A stretch of DNA of 64,000 nucleotides from Pacificibacter maritimus (GCF_003814915.1 NZ_RKQK01000002.1:311184-375183); one strand, 5' to 3'; positions 8,834 to 17,993 are shown, counted from the stretch's first letter. Notes: generated by a model from the sequence alone, not told the origin. Program-made: numbers and translations.

Positions 8834-9868
8834 TCAAGTCCCGCAAATCGGGCAATCGGCATTCTTTTTAATGTTGATCATTCTGGTTTCGGCGTAAAGC
8901 GCATCATAGATCATCATGCGCCCCCCCAAGCCTTGCCCCGCGCCTGTAATGTGCTTGATCGCCTCCATCGCCAACAGAGTTCCCAAAATGCCTGGCAAGG
9001 GGGCCGCAACACCCGCTTCGGCGCAGGTTGTCGTCAGATCCGCTTTGGGTTTATGTGGGAAAACACAGTGGTAACAGGGCGTGTTTTGTGCGGGGTGATA
9101 CAAGCTGACTTGACCTTCCCACTGAGTTATCGCAGCCGAGAGCAACGGAATGCCAGCCGCGACACAGGTCGCATTGACCAAGGTCCTCGTCTCAAAATTA
9201 TCTGACCCATCTATGACCAGATCATAGTCGTTTATCAGTGATGTGCTGCCTTCATCAAAGCGGCGATTATATGGTCTTACCTCGACAAACGGGTTTTGCG
9301 TCTGCATCGCTTTTTGGGCAGAAAATACCTTGGGCATATCTTGGGACTGATCGGTATGAATCACTTGGCGTTGCAGATTTGAAGCATCCACAACATCGTC
9401 ATCAATCACACCGATTGTTCCGACCCCAGAAGCTGCAAGATATTGCAGCACAGGCGCCCCGAGCCCGCCCGCGCCGATCACCAAAACACGCGCATCCTTG
9501 AGCTTGCGCTGACCCTGCCCCCCAATTTCGCGCAAAATGATATGACGGCTGTATCGTTCCAATTCTGCATCACGAAAAGCGGGACTGGATTGCAGGTTTT
9601 GATTTTCATCCTTGGTGGCGCGCTTTTTCAATGCTTTCAGCGCAAACCGATAGGCAAAGATCAATACAACAACACCGCCAAAAACGGCCCACTCTTTGAA
9701 GCCACCACCAAGGGTCTGGCGCAAAGGCGCCTCAGCAGGCAGTATCGAAACCGCAAGCAAAACGGCTAGATACAAGACTCCGATCATCGTCAAGCGCAAG
9801 GGAAAGGGCGTTTTGAGAGCCCAGCCAATGCCCCATAAAACGCCTGCGATGACCAGAAACATCACCAT
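8834..9868 (-). CDS. MoeB/ThiF-family adenylyltransferase with N-terminal membrane segments
   Basis: E1-like enzyme that adenylates the C-terminal Gly-Gly of a sulfur-carrier protein (MoaD or ThiS). The first 80 residues hold about three hydrophobic helices (for example VIAGVLWGIGWAL and FGGVVVLIFAYRFAL), then the ThiF fold starts with ERYSRHIILREIGG and the nucleotide motif GAGGLGAP (about 131), DDDVVDASNLQRQVIH and DGSDNFETR. Zinc cysteines are present as CYHC (about 264) and CPIC at the C terminus; a further Cys in TTCAEAGVAAP matches the conserved catalytic region. The start lies three bases after the dut stop, so translation is probably coupled. The membrane anchor is unusual compared with E. 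coli MoeB. Confidence 0.85.
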   Translation of the reverse strand: MVMFLVIAGVLWGIGWALKTPFPLRLTMIGVLYLAVLLAVSILPAEAPLRQTLGGGFKEWAVFGGVVVLIFAYRFALKALKKRATKDENQNLQSSPAFRDAELERYSRHIILREIGGQGQRKLKDARVLVIGAGGLGAPVLQYLAASGVGTIGVIDDDVVDASNLQRQVIHTDQSQDMPKVFSAQKAMQTQNPFVEVRPYNRRFDEGSTSLINDYDLVIDGSDNFETRTLVNATCVAAGIPLLSAAITQWEGQVSLYHPAQNTPCYHCVFPHKPKADLTTTCAEAGVAAPLPGILGTLLAMEAIKHITGAGQGLGGRMMIYDALYAETRMINIKKNADCPICGT

Positions 9869-9871
9869 GAT

Positions 9872-10339
9872 CTAAGCTGTTCCCGTCGATCCGAAACCAC
9901 CTGTGCCTCTTTCGGTTTCGTCAAGATCGGACGCGAGGCTGTAAAGCCCTTGCACCACAGGTGCGACCACGAATTGACCAATCCGTTCACCATGCGCGAT
10001 GTGAAAATCGTCAGTCCCGTGGTTGATTACCAAAATCCCAACAGGGCCACGGTAATCTGCATCAATGGTCCCAGGAGTATTGACCAAAGACAGCCCATGC
10101 TTCAGGGCCAAGCCTGACCTTGGACGCACTTGCACTTCAAAGCCTGCGGGTATTTCCATTGCAAAGCCAGTGGGAACCAAAGCGCGCGCGCCCGCCTTAA
10201 GTGTCAGGCCTGTGTCACGCAGATCCGCGCTAAAGTTGGCACGCACGTCAGCCCCTGCGGCTTGAGCAGTTTCGTGTTTCGGCAGCGCGATGTTTGTATC
10301 CGCACCTTCGAGCCATTTGATTTTAATCTGGGTATTCAT
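9872..10339 (-). CDS. dut: Deoxyuridine 5'-triphosphate nucleotidohydrolase
   Basis: Trimeric dUTPase that removes dUTP from the nucleotide pool and supplies dUMP for thymidylate. The 155 residues show all five family motifs: AGADVRA, RPRSGLALKHGL, NTPGTIDADYRG, GERIGQFVV and the C-terminal glycine-rich arm RGTGGFGSTG that closes over the active site. Its ATG overlaps the coaBC stop (ATGA), the same coaBC-dut order seen in many proteobacteria. Confidence 0.97.
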   Translation of the reverse strand: MNTQIKIKWLEGADTNIALPKHETAQAAGADVRANFSADLRDTGLTLKAGARALVPTGFAMEIPAGFEVQVRPRSGLALKHGLSLVNTPGTIDADYRGPVGILVINHGTDDFHIAHGERIGQFVVAPVVQGLYSLASDLDETERGTGGFGSTGTA

Positions 10340-11532
10340 GAGGTCACAGCCTTTGCAATGCGTTGCGCCAATTTTGTGGCGACTTGAGTTTTATCCATGC
10401 GAGGCCAGACATCAGCGTTATCTTTGGAAATCAAAGTCACCGCATTTTCAGATCCGCCCATGATCCCCGTTTCGGGGCGTACATCGTTGGCCACGATCCA
10501 ATCGCAGCCTTTGCGGTCTCGCTTGGATGTAGCGTTTTCGATGACATCGTCGGTCTCTGCGGCAAAACCAATCACCAACTGCGGGCGGTTCTTTTTCAAT
10601 TGCGATACAGCCGCCAAGATGTCTGGATTTTCCGTGAACTTTAAATCTGGCATGGCGCCGTTTTTCTTTTTTATCTTCGATGTCGTCGGCGTTGCCATTC
10701 GCCAGTCTGCAACGGCGGCTGCGAACACCGCCACGTCAACGGGCAGCGCGGCATCAACAGCCTCTTTCATATCGCGCGCAGTTTGCACCTGCACCACATG
10801 CACGCCTGTCGGCGGGGGCACTTCTGCGGGGCCTGTGATAAAAATCACATCTGCGCCAAGGTCGCGTAGTGCAGATGCAATCGCCGCACCCTGCGCGCCA
10901 CTCGAGCGATTGGCGATATAACGCACTGGATCAATCGGCTCGTGGGTTGGGCCAGAGGTCACCAAAACCTGTTTCCCCACCAAAGGTCCATCGGTAAGTG
11001 CGCTGCGAATTGCGCCGATAATATCTGGGGTTTCAGACAGACGACCCAAACCAAATTCACCACAGGCCATTACGCCCTCTTCAGGGCCAATGAACATGAC
11101 CCCATCCGATTTCAAAATCTCGACGTTTCGCTGGACGGCGGGGTGGTGCCACATGCGTACATTCATCGAGGGCGCGACCAAAACGCGCTTGTCCGTGGCT
11201 AAAAGCAGGGTTGATGCAAGATCATTTGCAAGCCCATTTGCCATTTTCGCCAGTAAATCCGCAGTCGCGGGAGACACAACAACCAAGTCAGCAGCGCGGG
11301 ACAATTCGATATGCCCCATCTCGGCCTCGCTGGTGAGATCAAATAGATCGCGGTGCACTTTTTCTGCTGCTAAAGCTGAGACCGAAAGCGGTGTCACGAA
11401 CTCTTCTGCAGCCTTGGTTAAAACGGGAACCACCCGCGCACCTTCGTCGCGCAAACGGCGCATGAGATCGAGCGATTTAAACGCAGCAATCCCACCACCG
11501 ACAATCAACAAAATAGTTTTACCGTTCAACAT
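10336..11532 (-). CDS. coaBC: Bifunctional phosphopantothenoylcysteine decarboxylase / synthetase
   Basis: Makes 4'-phosphopantetheine from 4'-phosphopantothenate and cysteine, steps two and three of CoA synthesis. Of 398 residues, the N-terminal flavodoxin-like CoaC half has the active-site His in GHIELSRAADL, the PSMNVRMW motif (about 121-128) and the ACGEFGLGRL substrate-recognition clamp with its Cys. The CoaB half starts with VLVTSGPTHEPIDPVRYI and has NRSSGAQG for CTP binding and DLKFTENPDIL. It heads the coaBC-dut-thiF run and complements panBC at the start of the window in the same pathway. Confidence 0.97.
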   Translation of the reverse strand: MLNGKTILLIVGGGIAAFKSLDLMRRLRDEGARVVPVLTKAAEEFVTPLSVSALAAEKVHRDLFDLTSEAEMGHIELSRAADLVVVSPATADLLAKMANGLANDLASTLLLATDKRVLVAPSMNVRMWHHPAVQRNVEILKSDGVMFIGPEEGVMACGEFGLGRLSETPDIIGAIRSALTDGPLVGKQVLVTSGPTHEPIDPVRYIANRSSGAQGAAIASALRDLGADVIFITGPAEVPPPTGVHVVQVQTARDMKEAVDAALPVDVAVFAAAVADWRMATPTTSKIKKKNGAMPDLKFTENPDILAAVSQLKKNRPQLVIGFAAETDDVIENATSKRDRKGCDWIVANDVRPETGIMGGSENAVTLISKDNADVWPRMDKTQVATKLAQRIAKAVTS

Positions 11533-11609
11533 GTGCCTATCCCTTTGGGTGTTGCCAAAGGTGTAAGCCCGCTCCGTGGCAAACTCAAGTCGCCACAGAG
11601 CATGACACT

Positions 11610-12500
11610 TTAGTGAAGCAGCGCTTTTAATGCTTCTCCGTGACTTTCAAGCGATTGACGCATTTTGACAAAAGCTGCGACTTCGACTTGACGCACGCGT
11701 TCTTTTGACAGCTTCAATTCTTCACCCAAGCTTTCCAAAGTACGTGGATCATCGGCCAGCTTTCTGGCTTTTAAAATAAAGCGTTCGCGGTCGGTCAACT
11801 TGTTCATGGCGTCATCCACCCAAGCTTTTAACTGTGCTTGATCGTGGTTTTCTTCGACGATTTCTGTCGTTGTTGCGCCATCATCAGCAAGGGTATCGAT
11901 CCACTCTCGACCTTCATCTTCGCTCGATTGTGTGGCATTCAACGAAAAGTCTGACCCAGACAGACGACCGTTCATGGTTTCCACATCGCGCAACGGAACC
12001 GACAATTCTGTCGCGATCTTTTGCATCAAATCGCCTTGCTCAAGCGGCGTACCTGTTGCTTGGGCCTCGCGCTCAAAACGTGCTTGGACGCGACGCATGT
12101 TAAAAAACAATGACTTTTGAGATGACGTAGACCCTGTGCGGACCAACGACCAATTGCGCATCACGTGATCTTGCACTGAGGCTTTGATCCACCAAACGGC
12201 ATAGGTTGAAAAGCGTACACCGCGATCAGGGTCGAATTTTTCCGCTGCCTTCATCAAGCCCAATGACGCTTCCTGAACCAAATCGTTCATGGGGGCGCCG
12301 TAGCGTTTGAACTTTGCCGCTTGGGAAATAGCCAGCCGCATGTATGCTGAAATCAAGCGGTGCAAAGCTGCCTCATCCTTGTTGTCACGCCAAGCGACCG
12401 CAAGAGCGTATTCTGTGTCCGCGTCCAGCATTTCTGCTTTCATCGAACGGCGCGTGAATTTGCTATCGGCTTGTGCTGCATCAAGTGGCATATCATTCAT
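11610..12500 (-). CDS. rpoH: RNA polymerase sigma-32 family factor, RpoH(II) type
   Basis: Alternative sigma factor for heat or oxidative stress genes. The 296 residues contain region 2 (LISAYMRLAISQAAKF, DLVQEASLGLMKAAEKFD, RFSTYAVWWIKASVQDHV) and region 4 (LTDRERFILKARKL, LKLSKERVRQVE). The RpoH box, normally Q-R-K-L-F-F-N-L-R, reads SSQKSLFFNMRR, which resembles the second RpoH paralogue of Rhodobacteraceae. That subtype assignment is from memory and less certain than the family. In Rhodobacter, RpoH(II) takes part in the singlet-oxygen and oxidative stress response. It stands alone, divergent from cobU. Confidence 0.9.
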   Translation of the reverse strand: MNDMPLDAAQADSKFTRRSMKAEMLDADTEYALAVAWRDNKDEAALHRLISAYMRLAISQAAKFKRYGAPMNDLVQEASLGLMKAAEKFDPDRGVRFSTYAVWWIKASVQDHVMRNWSLVRTGSTSSQKSLFFNMRRVQARFEREAQATGTPLEQGDLMQKIATELSVPLRDVETMNGRLSGSDFSLNATQSSEDEGREWIDTLADDGATTTEIVEENHDQAQLKAWVDDAMNKLTDRERFILKARKLADDPRTLESLGEELKLSKERVRQVEVAAFVKMRQSLESHGEALKALLH

Positions 12501-12594
12501 CCCTCTATCGAGCGCGCTTGCCAGACTGGTCAGAAGCGCTATTACAAGGGTTACGCAGGCAAATCGGTTTTGGATGACTTAAAGTGATTTTTTT

Positions 12595-13143
12595 ATGACA
12601 TCAAAGATAACTTTGGTTTTGGGGGGCGCATCAAGCGGCAAGTCCAACATTGCAGAACAACTATGTTTTTTCAGTGACTTACCTAGATCATACATTGCAA
12701 CTGCGCAATCTTTTGACGCCGAAATGGCTACCAAAATAGCCCAGCACAAAAGTGATCGCGGCGACGAATGGACGACATTCGAAGAACCATTCGCTGTCGA
12801 TGAGGTATTGAAAACCATTCCAAGCGGGCAGATCGTTTTACTTGATTGTGCGACGCTTTGGTTGACCAACCATCTGCTTGCTGAGGCGAATATCAATCTT
12901 GAGACAGAAAAGCTTTTGCAAGCGCTGTCTAACTGCAAAAGCCAAGTCATTCTTGTTTCCAACGAAGTCGGCATGGGCATCGTGCCCGAAAACGCGCTGG
13001 CACGAAAGTTTCGCATCGCGCAAGGTCAACTGAACCGAAAACTCGCCAAACAAGCTGACACGGTTATTGGCGTGATGGCTGGTTTGCCTTTTGCATTGAA
13101 AGGCAGCCTGCCTGCCGCACTGACTGAAACGAGCACATCGTGA
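12595..13143 (+). CDS. cobU: Adenosylcobinamide kinase / adenosylcobinamide-phosphate guanylyltransferase
   Basis: Phosphorylates adenosylcobinamide and then activates it with GTP during nucleotide-loop assembly of vitamin B12. The 182 residues start with the P-loop GGASSGKS (10-17), then YIATAQSFDAEM, the QHKSDRGDEW segment with the His that is guanylylated in the family, LLDCATLWLTN, and VSNEVGMGIVPE, a signature of CobU/CobP. No strong ribosome site precedes the ATG. It overlaps the next gene by four bases (GTGA). I saw no cobalamin riboswitch in the 94 bases upstream. Confidence 0.95.
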   Translation: MTSKITLVLGGASSGKSNIAEQLCFFSDLPRSYIATAQSFDAEMATKIAQHKSDRGDEWTTFEEPFAVDEVLKTIPSGQIVLLDCATLWLTNHLLAEANINLETEKLLQALSNCKSQVILVSNEVGMGIVPENALARKFRIAQGQLNRKLAKQADTVIGVMAGLPFALKGSLPAALTETSTS

Positions 13144-13709
13144 GCCGCTTGTGGTTAATTCGCCATGGCCCAACGCATGCAAAGGGGTTTGTCGGCTGGA
13201 CAGACCTGCCTGCGGATCTGTCAGACACCGCTCGGCTGGCGCGCATGGATCAGTATTTGCCTGATGTACCCGTGGTTTCATCCACCTTGCAGCGGGCCGT
13301 CAAAACGGCGGATGCGATCCAAGGCAGGCGCACTCGGCTGCCGCATGACCCAGACTTACGCGAAACTCATTTTGGCGAATGGGAAACGCTTACTTGGGCA
13401 GAAATCGAAACGCGTGACCCACATTTGACCAGACGCGTATTCGAAACGCCTGGTGACACAGCTCCGCCTGGTGGGGAGAGTTGGCATCAATTCTCAGCGC
13501 GCGTGCATTCTGGTATAGATGCGATTGAGGGCGATGCGATCGTTGTTGCACATATGGGGGTGATTTTGGCCCTTTTACAGCGCGCCCTCGGATGCTCTGC
13601 ATATGATGCCTTTAGTCATAAAATCGACAACCTGTCGATCACGGCGATCACCCGCGATACAGTCGAAAACCCGCGTTGGTCTGTTCAATCGATCAATCAA
13701 ATATTGTGA
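13140..13709 (+). CDS. Histidine phosphatase family protein, probable alpha-ribazole phosphatase
   Basis: 189 residues starting at GTG that overlaps the cobU stop. The phosphohistidine motif LIRHGPTHAKG is at the N terminus, SSTLQRAVKTAD supplies the second Arg, LRETHFGEWE the Glu/acid loop, and VVAHMGVIL the second catalytic His. CobC, which removes phosphate from alpha-ribazole phosphate in B12 assembly, belongs to this superfamily, and the tight coupling to cobU is the main reason to propose that role. The phosphatase superfamily itself is certain. Confidence 0.8.
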   Translation: MSRLWLIRHGPTHAKGFVGWTDLPADLSDTARLARMDQYLPDVPVVSSTLQRAVKTADAIQGRRTRLPHDPDLRETHFGEWETLTWAEIETRDPHLTRRVFETPGDTAPPGGESWHQFSARVHSGIDAIEGDAIVVAHMGVILALLQRALGCSAYDAFSHKIDNLSITAITRDTVENPRWSVQSINQIL

Positions 13710-13787
13710 ACTGATCCATGTGAAAATCTCGCTTTCTTCCGATGGCGTTCTGCACTTATCCTGATTGAAACAACAGGAGACAAGAAT

Positions 13788-14480
13788 ATGGGTTTCGATC
13801 TTTTTATCGGTGACAAAGGGTTTTCAAGCTGGTCATTGCGCGGTTGGTTGCTGTTTGAAAAGTTTGGCATCAACGTCCAAACTCATATGCTCGGGTTGTA
13901 TTCTGGCACGCTCAAACAAGACATGAAAAAGCTGGCCCCCGCACGCTTCGTCCCAACAGTGCGCACCCCCGAAGGCTGGGTTATCGGCGAAAGCACTACG
14001 ATCGCCGAAACATTGGCCGAACGGTTTCCCGATGCAGGAATATGGCCCCAAGATGCCGAAGCCCGCGTTTTTGCGCGTTGGCTGGTTGCGGAAATTCATG
14101 CGGGGTTTGCGACCCTTCGCGGTGATTGCCCGATGCAACTTTTCAAGCAGGTCGATGGGTTTGAAATCTCGCCTGATTTGCAGGCAGATATCGACCGCTT
14201 GGAGGTCATGCTTGGTCACGCTTTTGATCACTTTTCCGACGCCAACCAAGGCCCGTGGCTTTTTGGAAATTACAGCGCTGCCGATGCATTCTACGCCCCT
14301 GTCGCAGCACGGATCGCGGGATATAACCTACCCGTCTCGACCCGTTTGGCGGCCTATGTGCATGCGCATCTTACGGATCCCGCGTTTAAAGCATGGCGCG
14401 CCGATGGTATTTCCGTCTCTTACGATCCATTTCCCTATGATCTTGGGCCTGCCCCTAAACCTTGGCCTGTGGCAGATTAA
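13788..14480 (+). CDS. Glutathione S-transferase family protein
   Basis: 230 residues with a thioredoxin-like N-terminal domain (GDKGFSSWSLRGWLL, in which the SSWS serines fit the active-site turn of YfcF/zeta-like GSTs, and GESTTIAETLAERFP, the glutathione-binding E-S motif) and an all-helical C-terminal domain with GPWLFGNYSAADAFYAP, the N-capping motif. The ATG has CAGGAGAC before it. The substrate is unknown. It is a single gene between the cob pair and comM. Confidence 0.9.
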   Translation: MGFDLFIGDKGFSSWSLRGWLLFEKFGINVQTHMLGLYSGTLKQDMKKLAPARFVPTVRTPEGWVIGESTTIAETLAERFPDAGIWPQDAEARVFARWLVAEIHAGFATLRGDCPMQLFKQVDGFEISPDLQADIDRLEVMLGHAFDHFSDANQGPWLFGNYSAADAFYAPVAARIAGYNLPVSTRLAAYVHAHLTDPAFKAWRADGISVSYDPFPYDLGPAPKPWPVAD

Positions 14481-14510
14481 ACAGCTTGATTGCCTGAGAA
14501 TGATCTGTTG

Positions 14511-14526
14511 TTAACCCTTTGCTAAC
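14511..14526 (+). promoter_or_regulatory. CtrA-like binding site upstream of comM
   Basis: TTAA (14511-14514), seven bases, then CTAAC (14522-14526) matches the CtrA consensus TTAA-N7-TTAAC with one mismatch, and the right half extends to CTAACCAT. A further TTAAC lies at 14555-14559 next to the ribosome site of comM. Spacing and position 46-61 bases before the start fit a response-regulator site. The assignment rests on the motif only. Confidence 0.4.
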
Positions 14527-14571
14527 CATAAACGCGCTACGCCGTTTACACAGGTTAACAGGAGGTCTCAC

Positions 14572-16083
14572 ATGGTGGCGCGCACAGTCACAGTTGCATT
14601 TGAAGGCATAGAAGCCCGCCCTGTCGAAGTGCAGTGCGCCCTGTCGCCTGGCTTGCCTGCTTTTGTCATCGTCGGACTGCCTGACAAGGCCGTCTCCGAA
14701 GCGCGCGAACGGGTGCGCGCTGCACTTGCCTCAATGCAAATTGCGCTGCCCTCGAAAAAAGTCGTGATCAACATGTCGCCTGCCGACTTGCCCAAGGCGG
14801 GGTCGCATTTTGACTTGCCCATTGCCTTGGCGATACTTGCAGCCACAGGGGTCGTGCCCGAAGACCGTGTTGCGAATTGCGTGTCCTTAGGTGAATTATC
14901 TCTAGACGGCTCGCTTGTGAATGTCGCAGGGGCCTTGCCTGCAGCGCTTTTGGCAGCACACGAAAACCACGATTTGATCTGTCCAACAGGCAGCAGCCAA
15001 GAAGCCGCATGGGTCGGCGCAACGCAAGTCTATGGCGCGGATCACTTGACAAACCTCATCAAACATTTGCGCGGGGACAGCTATCTGCCACAAGCACAAC
15101 CTGGCGAAGTTACCAGCCCCAATCATCAGAAATGTTTGCGCGACGTGAAGGGGCAAGAGAAAGCAAAGCGCGCACTGGAAATCGCAGCGGCAGGCCAGCA
15201 TCACCTATTTATGGTTGGCACACCTGGATCGGGAAAATCCATGCTGGCCACGCGCTTGCCCACAATATTGCCCCCCTTGAGTCCAAGTGAAGCGCTTGAA
15301 ACATCGATTATCCATTCGCTTTCTGGATTACTTGGCGACGGCGGCATCAATCGTGCGCGCCCTTTTCGCGACCCACATCATACGGCGTCGATGGCCGCAA
15401 TTGTCGGCGGCGGGCGCACGGCACAACCGGGCGAAGTGTCATTGGCACATAACGGCGTTTTGTTCATGGATGAGTTCCCAGAATTTCCGCGCGGTGTCCT
15501 AGAAACACTCCGCCAGCCGATTGAGAGCGGAGAGATCATGGTGGCGCGCGCCAATGCCCATGTTAAATATCCCGCGCGTTTTATGCTGATTGCAGCTGCG
15601 AACCCTTGCAAATGCGGGTACTTGCCTGATCCCGCGCGCGCCTGTTCTAAGGTTCCTACCTGCGGCGATGACTATCTTGGGCGCATTTCAGGGCCACTTA
15701 TGGACCGATTTGATATTCGCTTCGAAGTGCCTCCAGTTCAGTTCACCGATCTGGCCTTGCCGCCCTCTGGCGATACTTCAAAAGCTGTCGCTCAGCGGGT
15801 CGCGGCCGCACGCGAAGTGCAGCTGGCACGCTTAGAGGGAACAGGCCTGCGCACCAATTCACAAGTTGAAGGACAGCTTTTAGAAGATATCGCGTCACCA
15901 GATTCCGAAGGCCAAGCGCTCTTGGCGAAGGCAGCGGAAAAACTGGGGCTATCTGCACGCAGCTATCACCGTGTGATGAAGGTCGCGCGCACGATTGCGG
16001 ATCTAGATCACAGCGATGATGTGCGCAGACACCATATCGCCGAAGCGTTAAGCTATCGCGTGATTTCCAAGGCTTCGAATTGA
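14572..16083 (+). CDS. comM: YifB/ComM-family Mg-chelatase-like AAA+ ATPase
   Basis: Hexameric helicase that extends branch migration during natural transformation. The 503 residues have the ChlI-like N-terminal domain (ALSPGLPAFVIVGLPDKAVSEAR), Walker A GTPGSGKSM, Walker B LFMDEFPEF, sensor 1 LIAAANPC followed by the C-x-C-GY...C...C cysteine cluster of the family, arginine-finger region DRFDIR and the Mg_chelatase_C domain with LSARSYHRVMKVARTIADL. The ribosome site AGGAGG is eight bases before ATG. Its last 31 bases overlap the convergent hydrolase gene. Confidence 0.95.
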   Translation: MVARTVTVAFEGIEARPVEVQCALSPGLPAFVIVGLPDKAVSEARERVRAALASMQIALPSKKVVINMSPADLPKAGSHFDLPIALAILAATGVVPEDRVANCVSLGELSLDGSLVNVAGALPAALLAAHENHDLICPTGSSQEAAWVGATQVYGADHLTNLIKHLRGDSYLPQAQPGEVTSPNHQKCLRDVKGQEKAKRALEIAAAGQHHLFMVGTPGSGKSMLATRLPTILPPLSPSEALETSIIHSLSGLLGDGGINRARPFRDPHHTASMAAIVGGGRTAQPGEVSLAHNGVLFMDEFPEFPRGVLETLRQPIESGEIMVARANAHVKYPARFMLIAAANPCKCGYLPDPARACSKVPTCGDDYLGRISGPLMDRFDIRFEVPPVQFTDLALPPSGDTSKAVAQRVAAAREVQLARLEGTGLRTNSQVEGQLLEDIASPDSEGQALLAKAAEKLGLSARSYHRVMKVARTIADLDHSDDVRRHHIAEALSYRVISKASN

Positions 16084-16952
16084 GCATCCAGAAAAGCGTA
16101 TAAATCAGCTAGGGCTTCGTCTGCTTCGTTTAGCCGATCATGAAACAACTGCCAGACATGCGGCAGATCATGCCATTCTTTCGCCTCAACATCTACATTC
16201 TGCGCCTGAAGCGAGGCCACCATGCGACGCCCATCATCGGCTAAAATCTCGCTATCGCTCCATTGCAAAAAGACAGGCGGAGCATTTTTGAAAGGCGCAA
16301 ACAGAGGCGAAGCACGGTGATCGGTCGGGTCCGCAGATTGTAGGTAGTGTTTGCGCACCTCGTAGATGCGTTCAACGGGTAAGATTGCATCAGTTTGCGC
16401 ATTCGTGGTCAAAGACCTGCCGGTAAAACTCAAATCCGTCCAAGGCGAAAAAGCGAAAGCAGCCAAGGGGGACATGTCGTGACGACAAAGATCCGACAAA
16501 ACCGCCAAGGTCAGCCCACCACCTGCGCTGTCCCCCCCTATGATTAAGCCGTCAGAAACAGAACTCAGCGCCTTGGCGACGGATAGGCAGTCGTTGAAAG
16601 CCGCGGGAAACGGATGCTCTGGCGCCAATCTATAATCAGGCAAGATCACTTGCAGCTTGGCTCTGGCGGCGATCGTTCCAGCCAAAGCGCAATGGGTCGA
16701 CGGCGACCCCATAATATATGCGCCACCGTGAAGATACAAAAGTTCGCCCCGTGCGCCTTTAGGGGTAAGTTTGCGGCAAGCTACCCCACCGATTTCAATG
16801 GTTTCGTCTTTGAGGCCCCACTCACGTGGGAACCCCATAGCTTGCAGTTCAAAGTTTTGACGCTGCACTTGAACAGTCGGCAACCAAGCAAGCTTGCGCT
16901 TTTCCACGGTTCTTAGCCAAAAGTTCAAAACATCGCGGCGCCGAAATAACAT
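16053..16952 (-). CDS. Alpha/beta hydrolase, hormone-sensitive-lipase (Aes) family
   Basis: 299-residue esterase-type enzyme. The HSL family oxyanion motif appears as LYLHGGAYIMG, the nucleophile elbow as GGDSAGGGL, and the acid and His of the triad fit SEILADDGRR and HDLPHVWQLF. Natural substrates of such enzymes are short-chain esters; nothing in the context narrows it. The ATG directly follows the TAA of gshB with no base between, so it is translated from the rsmI-yraN-gshB message. Its 3' end overlaps comM by 31 bases in opposite orientation. Confidence 0.9.
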   Translation of the reverse strand: MLFRRRDVLNFWLRTVEKRKLAWLPTVQVQRQNFELQAMGFPREWGLKDETIEIGGVACRKLTPKGARGELLYLHGGAYIMGSPSTHCALAGTIAARAKLQVILPDYRLAPEHPFPAAFNDCLSVAKALSSVSDGLIIGGDSAGGGLTLAVLSDLCRHDMSPLAAFAFSPWTDLSFTGRSLTTNAQTDAILPVERIYEVRKHYLQSADPTDHRASPLFAPFKNAPPVFLQWSDSEILADDGRRMVASLQAQNVDVEAKEWHDLPHVWQLFHDRLNEADEALADLYAFLDAQFEALEITR

Positions 16953-17897
16953 TTACGCAGACCTTTTTGCCTCGATCACTTCCCATAGTTTTTCGGCAGT
17001 ATTCGTGCCATCGAACCGTTCGAGTTCTTGAATGCCTGTGGGGGAAGTGACGTTGATTTCGGTCAGGTAATTGCCGATCACATCAATACCAACAAAAACT
17101 TGGCCCTTTTCACGCAAAAGCGGTCCGATAGCGGCACAGATTTCCAAATCCCGTTCGCTCAACCCGATCTTTTCAGGGCGTCCACCCACATGCATGTTGG
17201 ACCTTGTTTCACCTTTTTGCGGCACGCGGTTGATCGCGCCCACAGGTTCACCATCAACCAAAATAACGCGCTTGTCGCCGTTGGAAACATCGGGCAAGAA
17301 CTTTTGCACAATCAACGGTTCGCGGTTAATGCCCGTGAACAGCTCATGCAGCGACGACAGGTTTTTGTCGTCAGGTCCAAGACGGAAAACACCCGCACCA
17401 CCATTCCCGTAAAGCGGTTTCAAGATCACATCGCCATGCTTGGCCTTAAATGCTTTGATCGTATTCAAATCACGCGCAATTGTTGTTGGCGGCGTGAGAT
17501 CTGGGAAATTCAAAACCAGCAATTTTTCTGGATAGTTACGCACCCAGAATGGGTCATTCACAACCAGTGTCGTGTCGGAAATCATATCAAGCAAATGCGT
17601 TGAGGTGATATAGCCCATGTCAAATGGCGGGTCTTGGCGCAGCCAAACAACATCGTAAGTCGAAAGGTCAACGGTTGTTTGTTCACCCAAGCTATAGTGG
17701 TTTCCTTCGACCATCTGCACAGTCACGGGCCAACCGCGTGCGGTTATCTTACCTTCTTCAAAGGCAAGCTTATCAGGCGTGTAATAGAACAGCTCGTGAC
17801 CGCGCGCTTGCGCTTCGACCATGATGCGAAATGTGCTGTCAGCTTTGATATCGATTGGACCGATTGGATCCATTTGAATGGCAACTTTTAAGGACAA
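16953..17897 (-). CDS. gshB: Glutathione synthetase
   Basis: ATP-grasp enzyme joining gamma-glutamylcysteine and glycine. With the TTG at 17897 as start (GGGGAG eight bases upstream) the product is 314 residues and begins LKVAIQMDPIGPID, the usual N terminus of GshB; the upstream ATG at 17951 would add 18 atypical residues and ignore that ribosome site. Motifs include DPPFDMGYI, ILKPLYGNGGAGVFR (ATP-grasp glycine loop), KRVILVDGEPVGAINR and VGIDVIGNYLTEINVTSP (metal-binding Glu/Asn). It lies in the conserved rsmI-yraN-gshB run. Confidence 0.96.
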   Translation of the reverse strand: MSLKVAIQMDPIGPIDIKADSTFRIMVEAQARGHELFYYTPDKLAFEEGKITARGWPVTVQMVEGNHYSLGEQTTVDLSTYDVVWLRQDPPFDMGYITSTHLLDMISDTTLVVNDPFWVRNYPEKLLVLNFPDLTPPTTIARDLNTIKAFKAKHGDVILKPLYGNGGAGVFRLGPDDKNLSSLHELFTGINREPLIVQKFLPDVSNGDKRVILVDGEPVGAINRVPQKGETRSNMHVGGRPEKIGLSERDLEICAAIGPLLREKGQVFVGIDVIGNYLTEINVTSPTGIQELERFDGTNTAEKLWEVIEAKRSA

Positions 17898-17993
17898 GGC
17901 TCTGTCTCCCCAAGGAACTTTGTTCTTAGATGGACCACCACGGGCTTTCATTCAATGGTTGGCCGCGATCAATGGCTATGTTTCGGTTTAAAA

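Noticed and set aside
12501-12594. Possible cobalamin riboswitch before cobU
   Set aside because: The gap of 94 bases is too short and no B12-box sequence was found.
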